A DNA stretch of 58,114 nucleotides, taken from positions 1 to 58,114 of the IMG/VR virus record IMGVR_UViG_3300048770_000009. One strand, 5' to 3'. Source of the stretch: a virus. The position numbers and the translations under genes are program-made. The notes under the pieces are model-generated. The model was not told the origin of the DNA, did no database searches, and saw only the letters and a list, made by a program, of their open reading frames with translations. Positions 15,929 through 22,870 of the stretch are shown piece by piece. Position 1 is the first letter of the stretch. Each line of letters opens with the position of its first letter.

Positions 15929-16387
15929 TTATTCCAAAAACGATTCCTTGATAGATTCGAGCATCGATTCAGGAAGATCGTCAAGGATTCTCTTCGCCCA
16001 GAGCGAGTCGGGCATCTTCGCCCAGAACGAGTCGGGCATCTTCGCCCAGAGCGAGTAGGGCATCTTCGCCCAGAACGAGTCGGGCATCTTCGCCCAGAGC
16101 GAGTCGGGCATATTCGCCCAGAACGAGTAGGGCATCTTCGCCCAGAACGAGTAGGGCATCTTCGCCCAGAACGAGTCGGGCATCTTCGCCCAGAACGAGT
16201 CGGGCATATTCGCCCAGAACGAGTCGGGCATCTTCGCCCAGAGCGAGTCGGGCATCTTCGCCCAGAACAAGTCGGGCATCTTCGCCCAGAACGAGTCGGG
16301 CATCTTCGCCCAGAACGAGTCGGGCATATTGGAACCACTCGACAGCTTGGCTCTTATGTCAGAGATCAATTCATCTTTCCTGCTCAT
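15929..16387 (-). CDS. Octapeptide-repeat protein (14 x MPDSFWAK)
   Basis: 152 residues from ATG 16387, with AGGAAGG upstream. A 20-residue charged helix, 14 uninterrupted copies of MPDSFWAK, then a 20-residue acidic helix (LPESMLESIKESFLE). Copies vary only at Asp/Tyr, Ser/Leu, Phe/Leu and Lys/Asn. Each repeat has an aromatic pair and a Pro every eight residues, so a regular solenoid or an amphipathic surface binder is possible. I know no such family. It lies just downstream of recT, so a role in recombination or replication is possible but unproven. Confidence 0.7.
   Translation of the reverse strand: MSRKDELISDIRAKLSSGSNMPDSFWAKMPDSFWAKMPDLFWAKMPDSLWAKMPDSFWANMPDSFWAKMPDSFWAKMPYSFWAKMPYSFWANMPDSLWAKMPDSFWAKMPYSLWAKMPDSFWAKMPDSLWAKRILDDLPESMLESIKESFLE
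15992..16327 (-). repeat. 24-bp tandem array (14 units)
   Basis: Fourteen exact-length 24-bp units. Only four positions vary across all copies (unit positions 1, 12, 14 and 18, plus strand), and every change alters an amino acid; no silent change is present. Each unit contains GCCC and GGGC and can fold as a short hairpin. Direct repeats of this size inside a replication-module gene also resemble the iterons of an origin such as lambda's in gene O. Confidence 0.95.
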
Positions 16388-16556
16388 CTCGGTTTTCCTT
16401 CCTGATTTGCGGAACTTGTTTGGTGCGCGGTCCGGACTCGATCTTAGCGGTATCCTTGAACCGCATCAACTCCGCTCCGGCTGCGTATACATGAAGCGTG
16501 CGCACGCTCCGCGCACCTCCCGGCCAGCTTACCCCGAGGGGGATGGCCGGAACTTG
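16388..16556 (-). promoter_or_regulatory. Structured intergenic region below recT
   Basis: 169 bases without a gene. After the recT stop comes CAAGTTCCGGCCA, and CCGGCCA then pairs with TGGCCGG about 17 bases on, enclosing a CCCC/GGGG stem. Further on are the palindrome GCGTGCGCACGC and a second ACAAGTTCC. No clear promoter or T-run was found. Confidence 0.45.
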
Positions 16557-17387
16557 TTACCAGAGTTCTGGTGCCTGCTCTGGCTGAGTTTGTTGTGCTG
16601 GCTGCTGCTCTTCTTCGGGATCTGATACAAGCTCGCGGCTTCCCTTGGCGCGACTTTCCCTCTCCGCCTGCTGCTGCTCCTGCGCAGTTTGCGACTCTTG
16701 CCGGGCCTGCTGCTCGGGCTGCGCCTTCTCTTTCGCCGCATTCGCCCGCTTCGCCACCACGGCCTTGACGGCATCGGTCTTGGTCGCAGAGCTATCAATG
16801 ATCGCCCGCGTCTCGTGAGTTACGTACTCGGGACTGCCCTCAATCGTCTGCGCCTCGTCGCTGTCGATGATGCCACTGACCGAGAACGCCACGCGGGCAC
16901 ATTGCACGAACGCCCGGTTGCGCGTCATGCGGATGGGCATGGTGTTCCATGGAATCGTATCCCGCCGGCACTCATGGGTGTACTCGGTGACCACCACAGG
17001 CAGAGCGCAGTCCTTGCGATGAATCTTGCAGGTCACCGCCTGGATGACACCTTTGTCGTTGAAGTGCTCCTCGAACTCGATGCCGTTCAACTGCGACTGC
17101 CGGTTGACGATGGCCGCCCAGCCGTCCACGCCGACCACAATCAAGAGCTTTCCCTTGGAGCGGAAGGCGTATATTTCCTTGGTGAACGGGTTGAGGTTGT
17201 AGGCGTTGCAGACGATCAGCGCTGCCGCCGTCTCTTCTTGGCTCAATGGCGGCTCGTTGCCTGCCTGCTTGAAGACAGTGGCGGCCACGATAGCCAGCAC
17301 CTTCTGGGGTTCAACATCGTACATCGTCGCAAACTTTGCGATGACGCCCTGCCGCTGCGGAGTTACTGCCAACTGTGTGTCTGCCAC
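16557..17387 (-). CDS. bet: Single-strand annealing protein, Bet/RecT family
   Basis: 276 residues from GTG 17387, with AAGGCAAGG upstream; a GTG at 17444 has no ribosome site. The conserved core runs from about residue 45 (CNAYNLNPFTKEIYAF...VVGVDGWAAIVNRQ) as in lambda Bet. It pairs complementary single strands during phage recombination. The C-terminal 80 residues are Gln/Glu-rich and disordered, ending in APELW, the same five residues that end the DUF1376-like replication protein. It works with the YqaJ-type exonuclease encoded just upstream. Confidence 0.9.
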   Translation of the reverse strand: MADTQLAVTPQRQGVIAKFATMYDVEPQKVLAIVAATVFKQAGNEPPLSQEETAAALIVCNAYNLNPFTKEIYAFRSKGKLLIVVGVDGWAAIVNRQSQLNGIEFEEHFNDKGVIQAVTCKIHRKDCALPVVVTEYTHECRRDTIPWNTMPIRMTRNRAFVQCARVAFSVSGIIDSDEAQTIEGSPEYVTHETRAIIDSSATKTDAVKAVVAKRANAAKEKAQPEQQARQESQTAQEQQQAERESRAKGSRELVSDPEEEQQPAQQTQPEQAPELW

Positions 17388-17505
17388 TGGATCACCTTGC
17401 CTTTCGGGGTTGAGTTTTTGCCCTATTCTGCCAGTCCTCGGCACCAGCTTTGAAGGGACTTATCCGCGCAGGACCAACCGAGGGACTCTGCGACTGGAAT
17501 CAAAC

Positions 17506-18537
17506 TTACTTCTTCCACCACGCTCTGAGGTATGCCGAGTTTTGCTTCTCTTCCGTGTGCTTCTTGATGATATCGGCGGAAGAAATGGCATTCCCGGCGC
17601 GCGCGTCGTCGTAGAGAGCGGCTAACTCGATCATAGCCGCCTTCTCGTCCGTAACAGGCTTCTTCTCGGGCCTCACCCATCCACACGTCCCAAACGGAGT
17701 TACCACCTTCTGCGCATCCCCCACCAGCGCCCGCAGTTGGTTGTTCGCTAACTGCTTCTGTTCCCCCGCTTCCTTCTCACAGTCGTCTGCCGACTTCATC
17801 TCGGCGGTCCACTTAAGAATCTCGGGGTATCTGGGATCGTGCGGGCCGATGACCTTGCCGGTGTTGAGTGAAAACTTGCGGGCGAGATACTTGCCATAAC
17901 TCTCGCTCTCGTCGATAGCTGGCTCGACTTTGCGCAGCACATTGTCAAACCAGAACGACCGGCACGCCTCGATCATGTCCTTCTCAAGTTGGGGATCGCG
18001 CTCAATGCGGTACTGGGCCAAGGTGTTGCCGGAGAACAGCACGGCGAAGTTCCAGCCCCGTGCATTGCAGACGGCGGTATACCAAGCTGCTTGTATGAGA
18101 TAGTGGGCGGGCACGCCATCGCTGCCCTCCTCGCCCCACTCCTCACTCTTGCGGGAGCTGCACTTGACCTCAAGCCCACTGTGCGCTGAGGGAATCCAGC
18201 CGTCGGGCGCGCCCAGCATCCAAGGCTCCGCGCCCTCAATGAGCGTTGAATCGCGCCACGGCCGGGATTTGGGGAAGATAACTCCGAGGTCGGCGGGCGC
18301 CACCACTTGGGTGTTGAAACGCTCTTGGTAGCGGCCGCGCACGATGGGTTCAAGCGCGCTGCCCCAGTACAAGCACTCCTTGTCAAGCTCCGGCTGCTTC
18401 TCGGGGCTGACCTTGCCGGCGTAGATCTGAATAGGGCGCTTGTATGGGGAGAGGCCTAAAATAGCTGCCGCATCGGTTCCCCCTACGCCTCCCGCTCTTG
18501 ACGCAGCATAACTTTCCTTTTCATCATAAATCGCCAT
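17506..18537 (-). CDS. YqaJ-type (lambda-exonuclease-like) recombination nuclease
   Basis: 343 residues from ATG 18537, preceded by AAGGCAAGG. The nuclease core shows GGTDAAAILG (about 19-28), WGSALEP (58-64), and the catalytic GAPDGW...LEVKC set, with Asp112, Glu123 and Lys125. It would chew 5' ends to leave 3' tails for the Bet/RecT protein, forming a Red-like recombination pair. The C-terminal third is helical, with an extra domain of unknown role. Confidence 0.9.
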   Translation of the reverse strand: MAIYDEKESYAASRAGGVGGTDAAAILGLSPYKRPIQIYAGKVSPEKQPELDKECLYWGSALEPIVRGRYQERFNTQVVAPADLGVIFPKSRPWRDSTLIEGAEPWMLGAPDGWIPSAHSGLEVKCSSRKSEEWGEEGSDGVPAHYLIQAAWYTAVCNARGWNFAVLFSGNTLAQYRIERDPQLEKDMIEACRSFWFDNVLRKVEPAIDESESYGKYLARKFSLNTGKVIGPHDPRYPEILKWTAEMKSADDCEKEAGEQKQLANNQLRALVGDAQKVVTPFGTCGWVRPEKKPVTDEKAAMIELAALYDDARAGNAISSADIIKKHTEEKQNSAYLRAWWKK

Positions 18538-19168
18538 GTCCGTACCTTGCCTTTCTGGAGATCGCTCTCTCAAATGTTTCGCCGCGTCTGATGCGGCGGT
18601 AGATCAAAGCTCGATTCAACCCTAACATTTCGCACCACTCCGCCAGGCAGCGAGTTTTGCCGTCTTTGGTGAAGCGTAGATTGGTTCTCTGATTGCGAGC
18701 CTGCTCTTTGCTTGTTGCCCAGCGACAGTTGCGTGGCTCGTAATCGCCATTGACATCCTGCCGATCTAAGCTCATTCCACCAGGGCGCAATCCCATGTCG
18801 GAGAAGAAGTTCTCAAACTTACTCCAACGGTCGCAAACTTTGATTCCACGACCGCCATAGTTATGATAGTCCTCGTTGTTTGGATTGTTGCACCGATCCT
18901 TGATGCTGTACCATGCCCGATATTCCGGCGTGCCGGTCATCCGATGTGTGGCGCTCGCTGACAATTCACTGCGAATACATCCACATGAGCGCGTATTACC
19001 CGACCGCAGAGAATGTCCAAACGCTATGATTTCATTGCCACAGTCACAGCGACATAGCCATACCGCGCGCATGTCAGTGCTATTGGTCCCATGTTGGCGA
19101 GAGTCGCGCCGCTCCAACACCAGCAGTTTGGTGAATCTCTTGCCGGTCATCTCGATAACATGGCACAT
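18524..19168 (-). CDS. HNH-type homing endonuclease (Cys-rich, LDRxxxxGxYEPxNCRW)
   Basis: 214 residues from ATG 19168, after AAGGCAAG and with a TGATG overlap. The N-terminal zinc finger has CRCDCG and SCGC. The nuclease region has YRAWYSIKDRCNNPNN, GGRGIKVCDRW, and SLDRQDVNGDYEPRNCRWAT, a signature of a phage HNH group. The C terminus holds a helix-turn-helix-like DNA-binding part (LGLNRALIYRRIRRGE). It overlaps the exonuclease gene by 14 bases, so it probably entered between the regulator and the recombination genes. Confidence 0.83.
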   Translation of the reverse strand: MCHVIEMTGKRFTKLLVLERRDSRQHGTNSTDMRAVWLCRCDCGNEIIAFGHSLRSGNTRSCGCIRSELSASATHRMTGTPEYRAWYSIKDRCNNPNNEDYHNYGGRGIKVCDRWSKFENFFSDMGLRPGGMSLDRQDVNGDYEPRNCRWATSKEQARNQRTNLRFTKDGKTRCLAEWCEMLGLNRALIYRRIRRGETFERAISRKARYGHGDL

Positions 19169-19431
19169 CACTTGCCTTTCAGTGCCCAAATGCTTTCAAT
19201 GGGCAGTTCGATGAATGCTGCGATTTTGAGCGCACTATCCAGCCTGGGGGTGCATCCGTGCTCGATCTGGCAGAGCGTGGCATTACTGACTTTGATGACC
19301 TTCTCCACCTGCCGGATCGTGACGCCCTTGCTTTCCCTCATGCCCTGGATGTCCACTAGCAGCCGCGTCTTGGTGGGTCTCTGCGCGGTCACTGAGATGC
19401 GCTTGCCGGGTTTCATTTGCGAAAGTTTCAT
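19168..19431 (-). CDS. Cro/C1-type (XRE) helix-turn-helix regulator
   Basis: 87 residues from ATG 19431. The helix-turn-helix (about 26-75: VDIQGMRESKGVTIRQVEKV...ATLCQIEHG...LKIAAFIELPI) is typical of phage repressors. No ribosome site precedes either candidate start (19431 or 19443). The promoter -10 box ends at 19442, so the transcript would start only a few bases before ATG 19431, making the mRNA effectively leaderless as for lambda cI. A 7-bp inverted repeat spans the start codon and is a likely self-operator. It may repress the early operon or a lysogeny switch, but no integrase is visible. Confidence 0.8.
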   Translation of the reverse strand: MKLSQMKPGKRISVTAQRPTKTRLLVDIQGMRESKGVTIRQVEKVIKVSNATLCQIEHGCTPRLDSALKIAAFIELPIESIWALKGK

Positions 19432-19439
19432 ATCGCAAA
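19416..19439 (-). promoter_or_regulatory. Candidate repressor operator at the XRE gene start
   Basis: TTTGCGA (19416-19422) and TCGCAAA (19433-19439) form a perfect 7-bp inverted repeat with a 10-base spacer over the transcription start and start codon of the XRE gene. Dimeric Cro/C1 proteins bind such sites, so autoregulation is likely. Confidence 0.5.
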
Positions 19440-19441
19440 CC

Positions 19442-19470
19442 ATCCTAGAGAATCAAACTCGCTTTGTCAA
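19442..19470 (-). promoter_or_regulatory. Sigma70-type promoter inside the preceding gene
   Basis: On the minus strand a perfect -35 TTGACA (19465-19470) is 17 bases from TAGGAT (19442-19447). It is embedded in the 3' end of the upstream zinc-knuckle gene; that gene's TAG stop forms the first half of the -10 box. It would give the regulator its own transcript. Confidence 0.6.
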
Positions 19471-19687
19471 GCGAATTATTTTCGTCGCCCTCTTCCCGCT
19501 CCCGCCTGGCCGCCTTGCCGTTGCGGGCGTAGGTGTTGCCGACGTGCCACTTGTGGCAAAACCCACAGAGGTAGCTGTTCATCTCGACCCCGTATATGAT
19601 CTGCGAAGCCTTGGCCGCGGCGTCGGCCTTGCGCTCGGAGTTATGCCGTTGCTTGCCCCGGCAGGAGGAGGCCCAGCGATTACTCAT
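19445..19687 (-). CDS. Small zinc-knuckle protein
   Basis: 80 residues; ATG 19687 overlaps the upstream stop (ATGA). The centre has the YLCGFCHKWHVG pattern of small phage and bacterial zinc-binding proteins; the ends are basic and acidic. Function unknown. Its last codons contain the regulator's promoter. Confidence 0.72.
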   Translation of the reverse strand: MSNRWASSCRGKQRHNSERKADAAAKASQIIYGVEMNSYLCGFCHKWHVGNTYARNGKAARREREEGDENNSLDKASLIL

Positions 19688-19854
19688 GCGCCCGCCTTGT
19701 CTGCCGGGGGTGCTGCGGCGCTAGCAGCCGCCTTGACCTCGGCTGGCTTTGCGTATTCACACCTACGACAACGCCATATTGGAGGGAATCCGCCCTTGAA
19801 GAATTTGTGTTCCATTTCTTCGCCACATACTCCACACTTTTTCTTCTCGCTCAA
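19684..19854 (-). CDS. Small zinc-ribbon protein
   Basis: 56 residues from TTG 19854, with GGAGG 7 bases upstream and a TTGA overlap with the previous stop. CGVC near residue 7 and CRRC near residue 29 form a four-Cys zinc ribbon, followed by an Ala/Pro-rich tail. Its stop overlaps the next ATG. Function unknown; such ribbons often bind nucleic acid or partner proteins. Confidence 0.7.
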   Translation of the reverse strand: MSEKKKCGVCGEEMEHKFFKGGFPPIWRCRRCEYAKPAEVKAAASAAAPPADKAGA

Positions 19855-20396
19855 CGTCCTGCCTCCTTCGCAAGCTCGGCGAGACGGGCGATGCGTAGCC
19901 TAGCGTAATCCTGCGCGGCATCCAAGGAATCTTTGCCACTAAATGTCGCACAAACATCGCCATCTATAAGCACAGAGTTTTTAGAGACAGTCACCTGCTT
20001 TTGCGGCTTGGGCGCGATGCCAGCAGCAGCGATGCGTCTATCCAGCATGGCATTGAATCGGTCAGATAGCTTCATGTCGCGCCATCCTTCAATGCCCTCA
20101 GCCTCTCCTAAGCGCATGTGTCCGAGTAATTCCCGTACCTGCTCCAGTGTGAACGTCGGCTCCTGCGCGGCTGGCTGCTGGACCGTACCTGCCGCCGTCA
20201 CCATAGGTACATAGCGCAAAGGTGAAGGCTGCGCCATGCTGTATGTATCGGTTGGCTCTGGCTCCGCTGGTCGCTCCAGTGCGAGCACGGCCTCAGCAAC
20301 CTTAAAAGCAAACTCATCTACCTCTGTAACATGGTGATACTTGCGCCACTCACGGCACAAATACATAACCGCTTCTTTCTGCTTCTCACTCAGCAT
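19851..20396 (-). CDS. Hypothetical protein
   Basis: 181 residues. An N-terminal helical segment (MLSEKQKEAVMYLCREWRKYHHVTEVDEF), a Pro-rich linker, then helices with DRFNAMLDRRIAAAGI and a C-terminal strand-helix unit. No recognised motif. It overlaps both neighbours by a few bases, so it belongs to the replication-module operon. Confidence 0.65.
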   Translation of the reverse strand: MLSEKQKEAVMYLCREWRKYHHVTEVDEFAFKVAEAVLALERPAEPEPTDTYSMAQPSPLRYVPMVTAAGTVQQPAAQEPTFTLEQVRELLGHMRLGEAEGIEGWRDMKLSDRFNAMLDRRIAAAGIAPKPQKQVTVSKNSVLIDGDVCATFSGKDSLDAAQDYARLRIARLAELAKEAGR

Positions 20397-20605
20397 TTCC
20401 CCTCCTTCGCGCCCGTAGGCGGATGCTCGACCTCAACAAGCCCTTGGCACTCGCAGCACCAGGTCCAGTGATCCATCAGTTTCTCGTGAAATTTGACGAC
20501 GCTCTGCATGTGCCGCCCCGCTGCCATGCCGGTTAGCTCGCGGACAATCGCCGCCTCCGCATCGTGCCGCTCTCGCAGCCGCTTCCCTTCCGCGCACTCG
20601 CTCAC
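20390..20605 (-). CDS. Hypothetical small Cys-containing protein
   Basis: 71 residues. A charged N-terminal helix and a CCECQGLVEVEHPP segment that could bind zinc with nearby His. Overlaps both neighbours (ATGA at the upstream junction). Function unknown. Confidence 0.65.
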   Translation of the reverse strand: MSECAEGKRLRERHDAEAAIVRELTGMAAGRHMQSVVKFHEKLMDHWTWCCECQGLVEVEHPPTGAKEGKC

Positions 20606-21231
20606 AATGAACCTCCCAACTCCCGCCGGCGCGCCATCAGCCAGGCCGCTTTGAAGTCGCGCTCGATCTGGAACTTGACCTTGGCCGCCTCGTCGCCGGC
20701 TAGCGCGTTGCTTTTGATGGCGGGGTGGCGGCTGAGGATATGCAACCCCTCAGTGGTCGTCCCGGCGCCCAAAATAGCCAGCGATTGGAATAACCGGCTA
20801 GGGATGGCCGGCGCAGGCTCGGCCTCTTCAAGCAGCGGCCCCGGCTGCCAGTCGTCCATGTGGGCGCCAGGCTTGCGCCAGCGATCGCCGTACACCGCCG
20901 GCCGCTCCTTCCACTCCACGCCGTGCCGGGCCAGGTTACGTAGAAGCCAGCGGAGATCCGCGGCGAACTCGGCGTCGAAGATGCACTCAGTGATGTCGCC
21001 CAGCGTCGGCCAGCCCTTGCTGGTGAGCGAGACCCAGTTGAATGCCTCGGCGAGTTGGTCCTCACCAAAGTTCCGGAGCGCGCGGGCCCACAGCTCCTGT
21101 TGCTTTGGGTTGGGTTCTTTGTCGAGCATCTCCCGCAGGAGCGCTACCGCGTTCGAGAGTTTCGTTATCTCCGGCTCTCTGCCGCTGAATACGATCGAGA
21201 ACGGATTCCCCGTGCCCGTTGGATTTGCCAT
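20602..21231 (-). CDS. Hypothetical replication-module protein (helicase-loader-like position)
   Basis: 209 residues from ATG 21231, with a strong AGGAGG 8 bases upstream. Helical throughout: KLSNAVALLREMLDKEPNPKQ, LWARALRNFGEDQLAEAF and WPTLGDITECI resemble the N-terminal part of phage DnaC/loader-associated proteins that sense replication intermediates, but the match is loose and no ATPase motif is present. It shares 170 bases with the 3' end of the preceding gene in another frame, unusually long for this operon. Confidence 0.65.
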   Translation of the reverse strand: MANPTGTGNPFSIVFSGREPEITKLSNAVALLREMLDKEPNPKQQELWARALRNFGEDQLAEAFNWVSLTSKGWPTLGDITECIFDAEFAADLRWLLRNLARHGVEWKERPAVYGDRWRKPGAHMDDWQPGPLLEEAEPAPAIPSRLFQSLAILGAGTTTEGLHILSRHPAIKSNALAGDEAAKVKFQIERDFKAAWLMARRRELGGSL

Positions 21232-22027
21232 TTGACTTTCCTCCTGGTTTCCAGTTGAGCCGCTTTTCAAACTCTTCCTGAGACTGGAATATCTGATCGA
21301 TCCAGTCCACATACCCCTTAACCACGTGGTACTCGCTTGCGGCCAAGTTCTCTACCGCTTGGGAGAACTCTGTTTCCACGGCCGCCTCGTTGCCGTCGTT
21401 CGCCTTCAACCGCTCTCTGAACCTCATAGAGGCTTTCTTTCGCCGTTCGTCGGTCAACTGGTACTTTTTGGGGTTCTTCTGGAACTTCTCACAGTAAAAC
21501 CCAAAGACCAATTCAATGATCTCTTTCTCCCGTGAGCTTGTCTCACGGTGAGCCGAAGGCGACGAGTTCTTAGGTGTTGGTAAAGGTAAAGGTAACGGTG
21601 ATGGTAACGGGCATGAGCCAAGCATTGCTTGTTGATTGCTTGGAGCATTGCTTGGAGCATTGCTTGGAGCATTGCTTGGAGCATCCTTTTTCCATCGTGT
21701 TTCTGCCGCCGATTTAGCTTTCTCTTGTGCTTTCAATCGTTTACCTTGCCACTTCTCTAATTCTCGGTCTGCGCGGCCCTGGTGGTACTTCCCATCCTCT
21801 TGCAGCTCGAAGAACTCATCGAGCAATGCTTGAGCAATGCTCCAAGCATCCTGTTGCAGTTTGCAGATCGACGCGACCTGCTCGAGGTTGTTGGGAAGTG
21901 GCCCGCGACGCCAATAATGCATGAGCAGCAGGAGGTATGCCCCATGCTGCGTAGTTGTCAGATGTCCGGTGTCGGCGAGGTAATCTCCGATTGAGAGCGG
22001 CATCCAAATATCAACCTTGCTCGGCAA
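21062..22027 (-). CDS. DUF1376-type replication protein (probable initiator)
   Basis: 321 residues from TTG 22027 with GAGGGGA upstream. The first 70 residues (MPLSIGDYLADTGHLTTTQHGAYLLLLMHYW) match the DUF1376 domain found at the start of phage replication initiators. Then comes a PSNA repeat and a Pro/Ser linker, a second helical domain (EKEIIELVFGFYCEKF...FRERLKA), and a disordered basic tail ending APELW, as in the Bet-like protein. It probably recognises the origin or loads DnaB. The last 170 bases also encode the start of the next gene. Confidence 0.8.
   Translation of the reverse strand: MPSKVDIWMPLSIGDYLADTGHLTTTQHGAYLLLLMHYWRRGPLPNNLEQVASICKLQQDAWSIAQALLDEFFELQEDGKYHQGRADRELEKWQGKRLKAQEKAKSAAETRWKKDAPSNAPSNAPSNAPSNQQAMLGSCPLPSPLPLPLPTPKNSSPSAHRETSSREKEIIELVFGFYCEKFQKNPKKYQLTDERRKKASMRFRERLKANDGNEAAVETEFSQAVENLAASEYHVVKGYVDWIDQIFQSQEEFEKRLNWKPGGKSNGKSNGHGESVLDRIQRQRAGDNETLERGSAPAGDARQRTQPKATGAVGPRAPELW
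21635..21682 (-). repeat. 12-bp tandem repeat (4 exact copies)
   Basis: ATTGCTTGGAGC repeated four times without change, encoding Ala-Pro-Ser-Asn in the linker of the DUF1376-type protein. A fifth, imperfect copy lies just beyond. Confidence 0.95.
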
Positions 22028-22053
22028 TGCTTCCCCTCTCAGTGAGGCTGCCA

Positions 22054-22076
22054 GGGTGGGTCTGAGAAACCCACCC
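22054..22076 (-). promoter_or_regulatory. 8-bp hairpin upstream of the replication gene
   Basis: GGGTGGGT (22054-22061) and ACCCACCC (22069-22076) form a perfect stem with a 7-base loop, about 27 bases before the TTG start at 22027. There is no T-run. It lies between the candidate promoter at 22148-22175 and the gene. Confidence 0.5.
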
Positions 22077-22147
22077 CAGCACTTTTTCGGCTCAGGGAGC
22101 GACCCCAAGCACCTGAGTCCAAACCACTGGGCGCGGCGGACAATCCC

Positions 22148-22175
22148 ATAATACGCTCGCCGCCAGAAAACGCAA
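22148..22175 (-). promoter_or_regulatory. Candidate promoter for the replication genes
   Basis: Minus strand TTGCGT (22170-22175), 16 bases, then TATTAT (22148-22153), five of six matching the -10 consensus. It lies in a 157-base gap (22028-22184) and would start transcription of the replication genes. Confidence 0.45.
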
Positions 22176-22184
22176 CAGCAAAAA

Positions 22185-22331
22185 TCAGAACGGCCTGTGC
22201 TCCAAGTAGACGATCCACGCAGCCAGCGCCGCGGTAGCCAGCGCAATGGCGTAGAGAGCGGCGCGCAGCCAGGTCTGCCACTCTGGAGTGGGCAGGTGGC
22301 TGATGTTGCCCTCAACCGTGCGGCGGGTCAT
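22185..22331 (-). CDS. Small single-span membrane protein
   Basis: 48 residues from ATG 22331, overlapping the previous stop (ATGA). A polar N terminus is followed by a strong membrane helix (about 22-42, ALYAIALATAALAAWIVYL). One of several tiny membrane proteins in a row here. Function unknown; phage proteins of this kind often act on the host membrane or exclude other phages. Confidence 0.65.
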   Translation of the reverse strand: MTRRTVEGNISHLPTPEWQTWLRAALYAIALATAALAAWIVYLEHRPF

Positions 22332-22432
22332 GGCTGCACCATCGCCCGCCAGATCGCGCGGACTGCGTAAATGATCCAGCCGTCAAACACGAGCGAGACC
22401 GCCGCTATCTTCGCAAGCTGGTGCGGGGTCAT
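22328..22432 (-). CDS. Small membrane peptide
   Basis: 34 residues from ATG 22432, overlapping the Lar-like gene stop (ATGA). One hydrophobic helix (LAKIAAVSLVFDGWIIYAV) with basic ends. Coupled at both ends. Unknown function. Confidence 0.6.
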   Translation of the reverse strand: MTPHQLAKIAAVSLVFDGWIIYAVRAIWRAMVQP

Positions 22433-22752
22433 TTGCCGTCCGCCTGAGCGAGTGCGGCGCGTCCCGATGCAATCAAGCAGCAACCGTCCGATTGATTCAT
22501 GCATGTGCATGACCCAGCATCGACAAGTGCTTTCAGCGCCTCGTACATCTGCGTCTCAAGCGGGCGCGTGTTCCAAGCGGCGATGGCTAAGATTTCGGCA
22601 GTTTCTCTGTCGGTATCCCATCCGCACACCGGGCTTTTTACGCCGCATTTGCATGCCAGAAACGCTGGGCCATGCGTCATCGATTCAACAGACGGAGCCG
22701 AGAGTTCTTTGCACCACGGATTCGGGCACGGCTTCAACTTTGTCAATGGCAT
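22429..22752 (-). CDS. Lar-like restriction-alleviation-type protein
   Basis: 107 residues from ATG 22752 (GGGGTGA upstream, TGATG overlap). It starts LKPCPNPWC and later has WDTDRETAEILAIAAWNTR, the two signatures of the Lar family (zinc-binding start, AWNTR end), as in Rac prophage Lar, which reduces host type I restriction. Extra Cys-rich residues follow (SCTCMNQSDGCC). Family assignment is good; actual anti-restriction activity is inferred. Confidence 0.75.
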   Translation of the reverse strand: MPLTKLKPCPNPWCKELSAPSVESMTHGPAFLACKCGVKSPVCGWDTDRETAEILAIAAWNTRPLETQMYEALKALVDAGSCTCMNQSDGCCLIASGRAALAQADGK

Positions 22753-22856
22753 CACTTCACCCCGATCTGCGCCGCGGCCCACACGACGCCGGAGGCGAAC
22801 GCGACGAATCCGGCGGCTACGATAAGTCCCAACAGTGCTGCGCGAACGTAAGTCAT
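22752..22856 (-). CDS. Small membrane peptide
   Basis: 34 residues from ATG 22856 with AGGAG upstream; the stop overlaps the next ATG (TGATG). Almost entirely one membrane helix (AALLGLIVAAGFVAFASGVVW). Unknown function. Confidence 0.62.
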   Translation of the reverse strand: MTYVRAALLGLIVAAGFVAFASGVVWAAAQIGVK

Positions 22857-22870
22857 GGCTTATAGTTCTC

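Noticed and set aside
15992-16327. CRISPR array
   Set aside because: Units are directly adjacent without spacers, in frame with a gene, and no cas gene is present.
15992-16327. Diversity-generating retroelement target
   Set aside because: At all four variable sites one state is A on the plus strand, but this is the non-coding strand, four sites could do so by chance, and no reverse transcriptase or template repeat was seen.
15814-16405. Other long frames across the 24-bp array, such as plus-strand LRPERVGH repeats
   Set aside because: A 24-bp repeat without stops leaves several frames open. Only the MPDSFWAK frame has a ribosome site and sensible flanking helices.
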